DNA of 64,000 nucleotides from RGIG4576 sp045656705. Its GTDB lineage: Bacteria; Bacteroidota; Bacteroidia; Bacteroidales; Muribaculaceae. The stretch is taken from the NCBI GenBank assembly GCA_045656705.1, contig JAZORR010000016.1:17505-81504 (forward strand), given 5' to 3'. The position numbers were made by a program, and so were the translations under genes. A model generated the notes under the pieces. That model was not told where the DNA came from. It did no database searches and saw nothing but the letters and a program-made list of their open reading frames with translations. Position 1 is the first letter of the stretch, and every line of letters begins with the position of its first letter. This document shows positions 33,371 through 42,728 of the stretch, one piece after another.

Positions 33371-34510
33371 ATGGCAGTTATAATCAAAGAAATTCCAGCA
33401 AAGAAGAGTCAAATCGAGAAATTCGTTGACTTTGGTATTAAACTTTACGAGGGCAATGAGTATTATGTGCCTGCTCTTGTAATGGATGAAGTGGGTACAC
33501 TTTTGCCAGAAAAGAACCCTGCATTTGGCTTTTGTGAGGCAGCATATTTTATGGCATTTGATGAGGCTACAGGCAAACCACTCGGTCGCATTGCAGGTAT
33601 TATCAACAATGTAACCAATAAGAAGTATGACGAGCGTCATGTGCGTTTCGGTTTCGTGGATTTTGTAGACGATAAGGAAGTGAGTCGTAAGCTAATAGAG
33701 GCAGTGGAAAATTGGGGTAAGAGTAAGGGTATGGATACCATAGTGGGACCTCTTGGCTTTACTGATATGGACCCTGAAGGAATGCTTATCGAGGGCTTTG
33801 ATCAAGTGGGTACTATGGCTACTATCTATAACTATCCTTATTATCCTCAACACCTTGAGTCTCTTGGTTTTGAACAAGAAATCGACTGGATGGAATTTAA
33901 GATTATGATACCAAATTCTATTCCAGACAAGATGGCTCGTATTGCCGACATCGTGCGCAAGAAGTACAAACTATCTACACCAAAATATACAAGTGCGAAA
34001 AAACTTATTGCCGATTATGGCGAAGCTATTTTCACGCTCATCAACGAGGCTTACGATCCATTATATGGCTATTCGCCACTAACTCAAAAGCAAATAGACC
34101 ATTACATCAAGATGTATGTGCCTATTTTGCGTCTTGAAAATGTGTGCTTGATTACAGAGGAGAGTGGAGAACTGATAGGTGTGGGTATCACATTGCCTTC
34201 TATGTCGAAAGCATTGCAAAAGTCGCGTGGTCGCCTTTTCCCATTCGGATGGTGGCATATGCTCAAGGCTTTGCGTGGCAAGAACGAGATTGTGGACTTG
34301 ATGCTTGTGGCTATCAAACCTGAATACCAAAGCAAGGGTGTGAATGCGTTGCTATTTACCGAACTTATCCCAGCATTCAATGGTAATGGCTATGTGTATG
34401 CCGAAAGTAACCCAGAGCTTGAACTTAACCAAAAAGTGCAATCGCAATGGCAATACTTCGACACTACTCAACATAAACGCCGTCGTGCATTCAAGAAGAA
34501 AATTAAATAA
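33371..34510 (+). CDS. GNAT-fold protein of unknown substrate, two-domain
   Basis: A 379-residue cytoplasmic protein widely seen in Bacteroidota. The N-terminal half (YYVPALVMDEVGTLLPEKNP, FMAFDEATGKPLGRIAGIINN, VRFGFVDFVDDKEVSRKLIE, GPLGFTDMDPEGMLIEGFD) and the C-terminal half (LITEESGELIGVGITLPSM, DLMLVAIKPEYQSKGVNALLFTE) look like two GNAT-like domains; the second holds the usual K-x-x-G-V-N helix after a beta strand. The family is often listed as an N-acetyltransferase but I know of no proven substrate. A strong terminator follows, and a 10-bp inverted repeat lies upstream. Confidence 0.78.
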   Translation: MAVIIKEIPAKKSQIEKFVDFGIKLYEGNEYYVPALVMDEVGTLLPEKNPAFGFCEAAYFMAFDEATGKPLGRIAGIINNVTNKKYDERHVRFGFVDFVDDKEVSRKLIEAVENWGKSKGMDTIVGPLGFTDMDPEGMLIEGFDQVGTMATIYNYPYYPQHLESLGFEQEIDWMEFKIMIPNSIPDKMARIADIVRKKYKLSTPKYTSAKKLIADYGEAIFTLINEAYDPLYGYSPLTQKQIDHYIKMYVPILRLENVCLITEESGELIGVGITLPSMSKALQKSRGRLFPFGWWHMLKALRGKNEIVDLMLVAIKPEYQSKGVNALLFTELIPAFNGNGYVYAESNPELELNQKVQSQWQYFDTTQHKRRRAFKKKIK

Positions 34511-34514
34511 CATC

Positions 34515-34554
34515 AAAAAGGTAGCCCTTGAATAAATAAGGTGCTACCTTTTTT
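34515..34554 (+). terminator. Intrinsic terminator after the GNAT-fold gene
   Basis: AAAAGGTAGC (34516-34525) pairs with GCTACCTTTT (34543-34552), running into a T-tract. It begins 5 bp past the stop codon. Confidence 0.88.
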
Positions 34555-34569
34555 AGTATTATAAGTAAG

Positions 34570-35031
34570 GTGGGCAAAAGGGGAATATTGGTGGATGGTG
34601 TGATGTACACCAAGGAGGATATAAGGGTGTTGTATGACCAATATAACGCATTATACTTTGAAGGAAAGTTGGGCGTGTGTGATATATCTTTCTTTCCTAA
34701 AAATACTTCGTATTTAGGATGGTATTGTGCTAAAAACGATAAGCGAGGTTGTGCAAAAGATAAGATATGGATAGGAACGAGTGTTTACTGGAATAAATAT
34801 GCATTGCAGCGAATTTTGGTGCATGAAATGGTGCATATGTATATATATCGAATAGAGAAGTGTAAGCGTGATGGAATATTAGGTCATGGATGGCGATTCA
34901 GAAAGCATTGTAGAAGGTTGAAACGCGACTTTGGTTTGGAGATAAAGCACCTTCCTAAATTAGAATTCATTAATAAAGATTTAACGCCTAAATGGTGGGA
35001 GAAGATTCTTTTAAAGATTTTTGATATATAA
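34570..35031 (+). CDS. SprT-like zinc metalloprotease-fold protein
   Basis: A 153-residue protein with the SprT/Wss1-like fold. The zinc motif HEMVH is at 85-89, with family context YNALYFEGKLGVCDISF before it and GHGWRFRKHCRRL after it, giving the third ligand (His of GHGW). CAKNDKRGCAK may be an insertion of the family. It is likely a cytoplasmic zinc hydrolase or a DNA-protein-linked protease, but no substrate is known for the bacterial forms. The start is uncertain: GTG at 34570 follows TAAG, an alternative ATG at 34603 would shorten the protein by 11 residues. It is a single gene between terminators. Confidence 0.83.
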   Translation: MGKRGILVDGVMYTKEDIRVLYDQYNALYFEGKLGVCDISFFPKNTSYLGWYCAKNDKRGCAKDKIWIGTSVYWNKYALQRILVHEMVHMYIYRIEKCKRDGILGHGWRFRKHCRRLKRDFGLEIKHLPKLEFINKDLTPKWWEKILLKIFDI

Positions 35032-35038
35032 TAATTAC

Positions 35039-35071
35039 AAAAAGCACGGGCGGGATAGCTCGTGCTTTTTT
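35039..35071. terminator. Bidirectional terminator
   Basis: AAAAAGCACG and CGTGCTTTTT form a 10-bp stem around a 12-nt loop between the convergent SprT-like and cytidine deaminase genes, with A- and T-tracts on the two sides, so it can end both transcripts. Confidence 0.85.
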
Positions 35072-35098
35072 GTGTGAGAAGGAAATTACGGTTGTGTG

Positions 35099-35569
35099 TT
35101 AAAATTCTTCGAAGCTGAGTGGTAGGAGGCTACGGATGCCTTGCAGTTTATACACTTTGTTTCGTCCTGCAAGGAGTATCTCGATGGGTTGTCCTCCGAG
35201 TTTTTCGTATTCGAGGATTGCCTGACGGCATGCGCCACAAGGAGAGATAGGTTCTTCAATGAAATCGCCATCGGTGAAGGCTGCGATAGCCAATTTGCAA
35301 AATCTTACACTCGGAAATCGTGCGCCAGCATAGTAGATGGTGGTGCGTTCGGCACAAGTGCCACTTGGGAATGCGGCGTTTTCTTGATTTGAACCAGAGA
35401 TGATTTCGTCGTTTTCGAGGAGAACGGCTGCTCCTACATTGAACTTGCTATATGGAGCGTAAGCCGTTTCGGTGGCTTTTTTTGCACATTCTACCAAATT
35501 TTTATCCTTTTCGCTGAGTTCGTTGTAAGAATAAACCTCTATCTTTGTCGTGATAATTTTATTTTCCAT
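35099..35569 (-). CDS. cdd: Cytidine deaminase
   Basis: A 156-residue zinc enzyme that converts cytidine or deoxycytidine to uridine or deoxyuridine in pyrimidine salvage. The active-site motif CAERTT (Cys72, Glu74) and the later PCGACRQ (Cys111, Cys114) give the zinc ligands and catalytic Glu. APYSKFNVGAAVL and NQENAAFPSGTCAE are the standard substrate-binding segments. Length is typical of the homotetrameric class. Its promoter lies within the 5' end of the divergent glucosaminidase gene, only about 23-50 bp from its start. Confident. Confidence 0.94.
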   Translation of the reverse strand: MENKIITTKIEVYSYNELSEKDKNLVECAKKATETAYAPYSKFNVGAAVLLENDEIISGSNQENAAFPSGTCAERTTIYYAGARFPSVRFCKLAIAAFTDGDFIEEPISPCGACRQAILEYEKLGGQPIEILLAGRNKVYKLQGIRSLLPLSFEEF

Positions 35570-35574
35570 ATTTT

Positions 35575-36543
35575 ATGAATAAGTATTTGTGCAAATTTAT
35601 TGATATTTTCTCAAAAAACAATCGAGAACGCACATTTTGTGCCTTTTTAACCATTTTATTTTTTGTGACGGGTGTTTTTGTGTCAATGGCACAGAAACGC
35701 TCTAATGCCTACGAGAAATATATCAAGCAGTATAGTGCGTTGGCTGTGGAGCATCGCGAGCGATATGGCATACCTGCGAGTATTACTTTGGCGCAAGGAT
35801 TGTTGGAGAGTGGTGCAGGGCAGAGCAGATTGGCTCGCGAGGCTAATAATCACTTTGGTATAAAATGTGGCAATGCGTGGCGTGGTAAGACTATAAAGCA
35901 CGATGATGATCGCCGAAAGGAGTGCTTTCGTAAGTATAAGCGAGTGGAGGAGTCGTATGCCGACCATTCTCTATTTCTCAAGGGCAAGCGTTATGAGAGT
36001 CTATTTAAATATGATGTAACCGACTACAAGAATTGGGCGAGGGGGTTGCGTAAGTGTGGTTATGCTACCGACAAGAAGTATGCTGATAAACTTATAAAAA
36101 TCATTGAGGACTATCGTCTATATCGTTTTGATAAGGGTGGTTTTGGTAAAAAAGATATCTTGGTGGACGATGATCTCAAGCACGATAAAACGGCAGTGCA
36201 ATGTGGTCGCACGGTGTATCATAGAGGAAAATTGAGATATGTAATATCTGCCAAGGACGACACTTACGAGGGACTTGCCACATTGTTTGGTATCAAGCAT
36301 GAGCGATTGCTCTCTTATAATGATGTGAAGGAAAATGCAGTTTTGCCCGAAGGCAGTGTTGTGTACTTAAAGGAAAAGGGAAAGAAATATGCGGGCAAGG
36401 GCAAGTATTATGAGGTGCAAGATGGCGAAACCTTGTACTTGATATCGCAAAAATTGGGTGTTCAGCTCAAGCATCTGCGTAAACGCAACAAGTTGGAAGA
36501 CGATGCAGAGATAAAGCCTGCCGATCGACTGAAGGTGCGTTGA
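35575..36543 (+). CDS. Secreted glucosaminidase with C-terminal LysM domain
   Basis: A 322-residue peptidoglycan hydrolase. An N-terminal hydrophobic segment at 21-37 is a signal or anchor. The glucosaminidase (GH73, FlgJ-like) domain is about 45-195, with catalytic Glu78 in LAQGLLESGAGQS and FGIKCG, YKRVEESYADHSLFL, NWARGLRKCGYATD family segments. A Lys/Tyr-rich link follows, and LysM-like motifs (KYYEVQDGETLYLISQKLGV, 276-321) bind peptidoglycan. The start at 35575 is 5 bp from the divergent cdd start and the cdd promoter lies inside this gene's signal region; a later ATG (35687) would lose the signal, so 35575 is preferred. It would trim or turn over the cell wall. Confidence 0.88.
   Translation: MNKYLCKFIDIFSKNNRERTFCAFLTILFFVTGVFVSMAQKRSNAYEKYIKQYSALAVEHRERYGIPASITLAQGLLESGAGQSRLAREANNHFGIKCGNAWRGKTIKHDDDRRKECFRKYKRVEESYADHSLFLKGKRYESLFKYDVTDYKNWARGLRKCGYATDKKYADKLIKIIEDYRLYRFDKGGFGKKDILVDDDLKHDKTAVQCGRTVYHRGKLRYVISAKDDTYEGLATLFGIKHERLLSYNDVKENAVLPEGSVVYLKEKGKKYAGKGKYYEVQDGETLYLISQKLGVQLKHLRKRNKLEDDAEIKPADRLKVR
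35592..35621 (-). promoter_or_regulatory. Promoter of cdd
   Basis: On the minus strand TTG (35621-35619), a 19-bp spacer and TAAATTTG (35599-35592) match the Bacteroidota consensus. It lies inside the first 16 codons of the divergent glucosaminidase gene. Confidence 0.65.
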
Positions 36544-36571
36544 AAACACTCTGTATTCATATATGTAGGTA

Positions 36572-36608
36572 TAAAAAAGATGCGAGAGATTCACATCTGT
36601 CGCATCTT
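36572..36608 (-). terminator. Terminator of the outer-membrane beta-barrel gene
   Basis: AAGATGCGA (36577-36585) pairs with TCGCATCTT (36600-36608), and a run of six Ts follows on the minus strand. It lies 48 bp past the leftward stop at 36656 and 29 bp past the rightward glucosaminidase stop. Confidence 0.85.
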
Positions 36609-36655
36609 CAAATTATGAAAAAATATGTTTTTGATTTAATATGTGATGTCGTGTA

Positions 36656-39586
36656 TTATCTTCTACCACCTCTTCCTGGTCCACCGAAGCCACCGTAGTT
36701 GCGTGCTCCAGCAGGAAGGTCGCTATTCGAACCGAATGTGTTGAAACGGTAGGCAAATGTCAACATTGCATAGCGGGTGAGTGAGTTGTATTCGCTGTCT
36801 TGGATATAGTTGGCATTCACTGAGCGTGAGATATTCTTCTTTTGTCCTAAGATATCGTAGACGCGCGCTGTAATAGACGCTTGACGACCTTTAAGGAATT
36901 CGTAAGAAAGCGAAGCGTTCCATAACCATTGTTCTGTATCATAGCCATCGGTATAACCCTTAGATGCACTGAAGTTAAGGTCGGTGTTAAGCGATAGACC
37001 GAAAGGTAGATTCAAGCTACCATTCACCATACCACCATATCTGTGAACAGTGAGGTCGTTTTGAGTTCTCACTGTGTTATGAGTGGTTTGGATATTGTAG
37101 TTAGGACGAAGTTGGATTTCAACTAAGTCGGAACGGAAAGTCAAACCAGGTGACACATTTACTGAAAGCGAACCACTACGGTTGTATTCCTTATTGTTGT
37201 AACCAACGGTGCTTGAGTAGCGAGTGTTGAGGTGAGACGAGAAGTAGAACTTCTTATTAGGAAGAGGCACACTAATCATACCCATAGCGAAAGCGTTCCA
37301 CACGCCATTCACATTGCCGTAGGTGGTGATTTGTCCCCCTGTTTCGCTATTGAAGTCGGTCATAGAGATGATACTATTCAATGTGTATTGAGCATTGACC
37401 ATCGCCATGATACTGCGTTGAGCCTTTTGGTCGAAGTCGTTGTAACGCAAGTTGAAGCGTTGAGTGAAAGAAGGCTTCAAGTCGGGGTTACCTTGCACGA
37501 TACGTAGAGGATTTGACTTGTCGGCCACAGGTTGCAATTGGTTCATAGAAGGTTGGCTTGTGCTTGCACGATAGTTGAGTTGCAAAGAGCGAGTCTTTGA
37601 CATCTTGAAACGCACGCGAGCATAAGGAGCCACATTCCACACCCAACGAGTAGGAATGCTCTTGTCGGCATTAGTCAAATTTTTGCTGCTCGACATAGAT
37701 GGATTGAGCGACAAACCTGCAGAAGCGTTCAAGTCTTTAGTGACTTTGCGCACGCCCACTTCCATAGTTTGAGAGAAGAAGTTGTTGCGGAATTGGTTGC
37801 TATCATCAGTGTTGAGTACAGGATTACCCATAGAAAGTTCGTCGTCAAGCAATTGCTTTAGTAGTACAGGGTTTGTGAGAGCATATGAAGTGTAGGTTTC
37901 CTTGATGTAATTTAGTACATCGCCATTGCAAAGCAATTGGTTGTAACGATATATTTGTCGTGCGTCTTCTGTGTCGGGGGTGTTGTAAGGCACATCATAC
38001 ACGAGTTTATCGGCATTGTTGAAGCGATATTGAGCACGATAAGAAACGTCTAAGAAAAGAGCGTTCTTTACATCGCCAAGAGGTTCGGTCCAAGTCAAAC
38101 GGCCATTGATGTTATTGTTCCAGCGACGGTTATCTTCAATTTGGCTGATGATTTGAGTAGAGTCGTCGAATAGGTAGTAACGGTTGTAGGTGAGAGAAGT
38201 TCCATCTTCATATACATCGCTGAAGTTGTATCGAATTTGTGCACTGAAACTACGTCCTGGATGAGACTTTACTTTGTGGTTGTAAACCAATTGGCCACCA
38301 AATTCGTAACTCTTACCTTCTGAATTGTCGCGACTTGAACTGTAGTTCACATCACGCATATTACCATCGTAGGTGTGAGTAGAGTCCACCTTGTTTGATT
38401 CGTTGAAGTTGAACGAGAAGTTTGGACGGAATTCAAGAGTATTGAACGAGTCGATTTCCCATTTTAAGCGGAAACGACCATTGATATTGTGACTTTCGTC
38501 GCGACTTGAATTGCGAGAGTGGCTATAAGATGATGAATCAGCGAAAAGGTATTGCTTATCGTTGCGATTGCGAGAGTCTTGGTCGCTATGTGAGTACATA
38601 AAGTGACCACCTGCACGGAACTTTTCGCTGTCTTTAGTACCTGCGTTGAAATTGAAACCAATATTTTGGTTGGTATTGATACCGTTACCACCCCCGAAAC
38701 GAGAGAAACGAGATGCTGCACCATTGGTGAAGCCCATATTATTGGTGTTGTTGCCACCACCAAGAATGGTGAATTGGTCGCCATCACTAAAACGGTTTAC
38801 CATAAACGCACCTTCGTAGCGATTGTCGGTACCATAGCCAGCCGATACATTACCAAACCAACCATTATTCATACCTTTTTTCACCGAAAGGTTGATTACA
38901 GTTTCGTCTTCGCCATCGTCTACACCAGTGAGTCGAGCAAGGTCTGATTTGCGGTCAACCACTTGCACTTTATCCACGATGTTCACAGGAAGGTTTTTAG
39001 TACCCACCTTAGTGTCGTCGGAGAAGAATTCCTTACCATCAATAAGGATTTTAGTCACTTCCTTACCATTTGCAGTGATTTTGCCATCGGTACCTACTTC
39101 CACACCAGGCAGACGCTTCAAAAGGTCTTCCACTACGGCATTTGGTTGAGTCTTATAGGAATCGGCATTATATTCTACTGTGTCTTCTTTTACCACGATT
39201 TCGGTTTTTACAGCTGTGACTACGGCTTCCTTGAGCATAATAGAACTTGGTTCGAGAGCAACATCGCCAAGTTTCATATTACGACTATCTTTGCCTACAG
39301 TCACATTTTTGTAGGTATTCTTATAACCAATATATGATACACTCACGATGTATTTACCTTGATTTACACCTGTGAGCCAGAAATTACCATCTTCGTCGGT
39401 GCTAACACCTTTCACGAGCGAGCTGTCGCGATTGGCTTTTAATAGTTTCACTGTGGCACCCGCCAAAGCAGCTTTGTCGTTAGAGTCGACTGCGCGTCCA
39501 CTTATGTTTATCGCAGCAGCAGTAGAGAGAAAAAATGCCATCGCGGCACACATCAAAATGCTTAAAATTCGATAATTTGTAGTCAT
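36656..39586 (-). CDS. Outer-membrane beta-barrel protein, TonB-receptor-like
   Basis: A 976-residue outer membrane protein. A signal peptide is at 1-26. A carboxypeptidase-regulatory-like domain follows (about 27-110, GRAVDSNDKAALAGATVKLLKA ... YKNTYKNVTVG). A plug-like part with VVEDLLKRLPGVEVGTDGKI and KILIDGKEFFSDD is at about 150-210, and the rest is a large beta-barrel ending in a Gly-rich tail (AGARNYGGFGGPGRG). This arrangement is that of the 'outer membrane beta-barrel family' related to SusC/TonB receptors. There is no SusD-like gene next to it, so its cargo is unknown. It is divergent from the MsbA-like gene, with a weak leftward -7 element (TTACTTTG, 39634-39627). Confidence 0.9.
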   Translation of the reverse strand: MTTNYRILSILMCAAMAFFLSTAAAINISGRAVDSNDKAALAGATVKLLKANRDSSLVKGVSTDEDGNFWLTGVNQGKYIVSVSYIGYKNTYKNVTVGKDSRNMKLGDVALEPSSIMLKEAVVTAVKTEIVVKEDTVEYNADSYKTQPNAVVEDLLKRLPGVEVGTDGKITANGKEVTKILIDGKEFFSDDTKVGTKNLPVNIVDKVQVVDRKSDLARLTGVDDGEDETVINLSVKKGMNNGWFGNVSAGYGTDNRYEGAFMVNRFSDGDQFTILGGGNNTNNMGFTNGAASRFSRFGGGNGINTNQNIGFNFNAGTKDSEKFRAGGHFMYSHSDQDSRNRNDKQYLFADSSSYSHSRNSSRDESHNINGRFRLKWEIDSFNTLEFRPNFSFNFNESNKVDSTHTYDGNMRDVNYSSSRDNSEGKSYEFGGQLVYNHKVKSHPGRSFSAQIRYNFSDVYEDGTSLTYNRYYLFDDSTQIISQIEDNRRWNNNINGRLTWTEPLGDVKNALFLDVSYRAQYRFNNADKLVYDVPYNTPDTEDARQIYRYNQLLCNGDVLNYIKETYTSYALTNPVLLKQLLDDELSMGNPVLNTDDSNQFRNNFFSQTMEVGVRKVTKDLNASAGLSLNPSMSSSKNLTNADKSIPTRWVWNVAPYARVRFKMSKTRSLQLNYRASTSQPSMNQLQPVADKSNPLRIVQGNPDLKPSFTQRFNLRYNDFDQKAQRSIMAMVNAQYTLNSIISMTDFNSETGGQITTYGNVNGVWNAFAMGMISVPLPNKKFYFSSHLNTRYSSTVGYNNKEYNRSGSLSVNVSPGLTFRSDLVEIQLRPNYNIQTTHNTVRTQNDLTVHRYGGMVNGSLNLPFGLSLNTDLNFSASKGYTDGYDTEQWLWNASLSYEFLKGRQASITARVYDILGQKKNISRSVNANYIQDSEYNSLTRYAMLTFAYRFNTFGSNSDLPAGARNYGGFGGPGRGGRR

Positions 39587-39654
39587 TTTTATATTAAATT
39601 TCTTAGTCTGTTCACTTTTTTTGATGCAAAGTAAACTATAAAGTTTAAAAGTTT

Positions 39655-39662
39655 TATCTTTG
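39655..39662 (+). promoter_or_regulatory. -7 element of the MsbA-like transporter gene
   Basis: TATCTTTG matches TAnnTTTG and stands 30 bp before the start at 39693. No clear -33 element is present at 19-21 bp. Confidence 0.45.
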
Positions 39663-39692
39663 TAACCGAATTTTTTTAAATATTTATCATAA

Positions 39693-41519
39693 ATGAAAGC
39701 ATTTTTCCATATTCTGAAGAGATTTATCCCTCCTTATAAGAAATATTTATCACTAAATATTCTATTCAATCTACTCACAGCGTTTCTTACGCTCTTCTCA
39801 TTTGCACTCATTATACCTATCCTGCAAATGCTATTCAAGATAAATGATGTGTCTTATACATTTATGGCTTGGGATAGTGCATCGATAAAAGATGTGGTGG
39901 TGAATAATTTCTATTATTATGTGCAATTGGCAATAGAAACTTGGGGGCAATCGGTGGCATTGGCACTCCTTGGTGTGGCACTTGTGGTGATGACGGGGTT
40001 GAAAGTGGGTACTGCCTATCTTGCTGCCTATTTCTTGATACCAATACGCTCGGGCGTGGTGCGAGATATTCGTAATATGATTTACGATAAGATTGTGAAC
40101 CTTCCTATAGGCTTTTTTACTACCGAACGCAAGGGCGATGTGATGGCTCGCATGAGTGGCGATGTGACCGAAGTGGAACACTCGGTGATGGCATCATTGG
40201 ATATGATGTTTAAAAATCCGGTGATGATAATAGCTTGCTTAACAATGATGATAACCGTGAGCTGGGAATTGACCGTATTTGTGCTGATATTGCTACCAGT
40301 GGCAGGATATATCATGGGCAAGGTGGGAAAAACGCTGAAGCGTGTATCGCTCGAAGGGCAAGTGCAATGGGGTGTGATGCTATCTACTATTGAAGAAACA
40401 CTTGGTGGATTGCGTATTATTAAAGCATTTAATGCCGAACATAAGTTGAAAAATAGATTCCACAATGAGAATGAGGTGTTTTTCAATCTTACCAACAAGA
40501 GAAATCGCCGTTTTGAACTGGCTCATCCTATGAGCGAATTTTTAGGAACAGCTACCATTGCCATAGTGTTGTGGTTTGGAGGTACGCTTATTCTTTCGGG
40601 ACACTCGAGTATCAATGCGGCATCATTTATCTATTATATGGTGATATTCTATAGTATCATCAATCCAGCCAAGGACTTATCGAAGGCATCATATTCTATA
40701 CAGAAAGGTATAGCCTCAATGGAGCGTATAGATGTGATACTTAAAGCAGAAAATACTATTAAGAATCCAGAGCATCCGGTAGCAGTGGAGGGAAGGAAGG
40801 CTAATATATCATATAAGAATGTGTGTTTCCGCTATAAGAATGATTGGGTGATAGATGATGTGAGCCTTGATATAGAATATGGAAAAACTGTGGCACTTGT
40901 GGGCCAATCGGGTTCGGGTAAGTCTACGCTTGCCGACTTGCTACCTCGTTTTTATGATGTGAATGAGGGTAGTATCACTATTGATGGCGTGGATATTCGC
41001 AATCTGAATGTGACCGAATTGCGAGGCTTGATGGGTAATGTGAATCAAGAAGCAATACTCTTCAATGATACATTCTACAATAATATCACTTTCGGAGTGG
41101 AAAGTGCTACAATGGAACAGGTGATAGATGCTGCGAAGGTGGCAAATGCCTATGATTTTATTATGGCATCGGAAAATGGTTTTGAAACTAATATTGGTGA
41201 CCGTGGATGTAAACTTTCGGGAGGTCAACGTCAACGATTGAGCATAGCACGTGCCATACTGAAAAATCCTCCAATCCTCATTCTCGATGAGGCAACATCG
41301 GCTCTTGATACCGAGAGCGAACGCCTTGTGCAAGAGGCTCTCGACCACTTGATGAAAAATCGCACCACTATAGTGATAGCGCACAGATTATCTACTATCA
41401 AGAATGCCGATATGATATGTGTAATGCACGAGGGCAAGATAGTGGAACGAGGTACGCACGACGAATTGATGGCTCTAAATCACTATTATAAGCGTCTTGT
41501 GGATATGCAAACTTTCTAA
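39693..41519 (+). CDS. msbA: MsbA-like ABC exporter
   Basis: A 608-residue half-transporter. Six membrane helices occupy residues 20-320, and the ATPase follows: Walker A GQSGSGKST, Q-loop region VNQEAILFND, signature LSGGQRQRLS, Walker B ILILDEATSALD and switch His (AHRLST). It fits lipid A/lipid flippases of the MsbA type or related multidrug exporters; lipid A core flipping is the most likely role in a Gram-negative cell. It is followed 12 bp later by a DUF4369 lipoprotein gene and then YifB, so the three could be one transcript. The symbol is tentative. Confidence 0.83.
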   Translation: MKAFFHILKRFIPPYKKYLSLNILFNLLTAFLTLFSFALIIPILQMLFKINDVSYTFMAWDSASIKDVVVNNFYYYVQLAIETWGQSVALALLGVALVVMTGLKVGTAYLAAYFLIPIRSGVVRDIRNMIYDKIVNLPIGFFTTERKGDVMARMSGDVTEVEHSVMASLDMMFKNPVMIIACLTMMITVSWELTVFVLILLPVAGYIMGKVGKTLKRVSLEGQVQWGVMLSTIEETLGGLRIIKAFNAEHKLKNRFHNENEVFFNLTNKRNRRFELAHPMSEFLGTATIAIVLWFGGTLILSGHSSINAASFIYYMVIFYSIINPAKDLSKASYSIQKGIASMERIDVILKAENTIKNPEHPVAVEGRKANISYKNVCFRYKNDWVIDDVSLDIEYGKTVALVGQSGSGKSTLADLLPRFYDVNEGSITIDGVDIRNLNVTELRGLMGNVNQEAILFNDTFYNNITFGVESATMEQVIDAAKVANAYDFIMASENGFETNIGDRGCKLSGGQRQRLSIARAILKNPPILILDEATSALDTESERLVQEALDHLMKNRTTIVIAHRLSTIKNADMICVMHEGKIVERGTHDELMALNHYYKRLVDMQTF

Positions 41520-41531
41520 TGGAATAGAACG

Positions 41532-42713
41532 ATGATGAAAAAAACATTGAGATACCTATTGATGCTATGTGCCGGTGTGTTTTTGTGTGCCTGCAGTAGC
41601 GACTCCTTCAAGATAGAGGGTGTTTTGACCGATATTGGAGAGAATAATGTACAAATTATATATGTGAACGAGGCTGGTGTGCAATCGACTACGGCTGTTC
41701 CCGAAAATGGACGCTTCGAGCTTGTTGGAGTTTCGCCTAACAGCACAGTGGTGTATGTATACACACAGCAGAAGAAACTTCTCACCAAGGTGGTGATGAA
41801 GAATGGTGATAACCTGAAGATGCGAGGCACTGTGAAGCATAATTACCTTATAGAGATGAAAGGTGAAGATGTGAACGAAGATTGGAACGAGTTTCGTCGC
41901 ACTCATCATCTGCTATACTCGGAAAACAAGCAAGATGAATTGAGCGATAAAATAGAGGAATATGTGAAAGAAAATCCTGATAAGTTGGCAAGTCTTGCAT
42001 TATTGCTTTACGATTATTCTCGACTTGATGATAAAGCGAAAGTGTATGAACTGCTAAATTCTATTCCTGAGGAACTTCGCTTGGCATCGCTTATGAGAGA
42101 TTACACCGATATCAATGCTATAAAGGTGGAGGCAGGAGATAGCATAAACACTGCTAATGCTCTCATTTTTTACAACGAGAAAGACTATCTCGAAGAGTTT
42201 GTGCCAAAGAATGGAAAGATGAGTGTGATGTATTTCTGGAAGACTTACGATAAATCACACAAGGGAATTGTGGAAAATCTCGATTCGCTTTTCTATAATT
42301 ATATGCACACTCCTAAGGGTAGAAAGCAGTTGCAGATAGCCGATGTGGTGCTTGATGGTGATACGGCGATGTGGAAGCGCACCCTTCGCACCGAAGATAG
42401 AGATTGGGAACATTATTGGGCAATTGGTGGACATCAGCACCCTACATTGAAAGATTTATCGGTGACTCGCAGCCCACAATTCTTGGTGCTTGACTCTGTC
42501 GGTAAGCCACTTTATAATGGCGATTCTATAGCCGTGGTGGAACGTATCATCAAGGAACGCCTCGTGGAAATGAGCGACAAAAAAACTGTGGAAGAACGCG
42601 AAAAGAAGCGTAAAGCACAGGAAAAGAAAATTGAAGAAGACAGAAAGGCTCGCCAAAAACTATGGGATGAGAGCAAAAGAAAACGAGAACGTAGCAAGAA
42701 ACTTTTAAAATAA
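41532..42713 (+). CDS. DUF4369-type lipoprotein with a thioredoxin-like region lacking the CxxC pair
   Basis: A 393-residue lipoprotein. The signal ends FLCAC with lipidation at a Cys near residue 20. The N-terminal part (about 25-120) is DUF4369-like (FKIEGVLTDIGENNVQIIYVN; LLTKVVMKNGDNLKMRGTV). A helical middle follows (DKIEEYVKENPDKLAS). The C-terminal part has a thioredoxin-fold order, with MSVMYFWKTYDKSHKGIVENLDSL where relatives have W-C-x-x-C, and SPQFLVLDSVGKPLYNGDS as the cis-Pro strand. The active-site Cys pair is missing, so disulfide exchange is unlikely; it may be a structural or binding relative. The tail is Lys/Arg/Glu-rich. Start is one of two adjacent ATGs. Confidence 0.78.
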   Translation: MMKKTLRYLLMLCAGVFLCACSSDSFKIEGVLTDIGENNVQIIYVNEAGVQSTTAVPENGRFELVGVSPNSTVVYVYTQQKKLLTKVVMKNGDNLKMRGTVKHNYLIEMKGEDVNEDWNEFRRTHHLLYSENKQDELSDKIEEYVKENPDKLASLALLLYDYSRLDDKAKVYELLNSIPEELRLASLMRDYTDINAIKVEAGDSINTANALIFYNEKDYLEEFVPKNGKMSVMYFWKTYDKSHKGIVENLDSLFYNYMHTPKGRKQLQIADVVLDGDTAMWKRTLRTEDRDWEHYWAIGGHQHPTLKDLSVTRSPQFLVLDSVGKPLYNGDSIAVVERIIKERLVEMSDKKTVEEREKKRKAQEKKIEEDRKARQKLWDESKRKRERSKKLLK

Positions 42714-42728
42714 AAAACATTTGTAACT

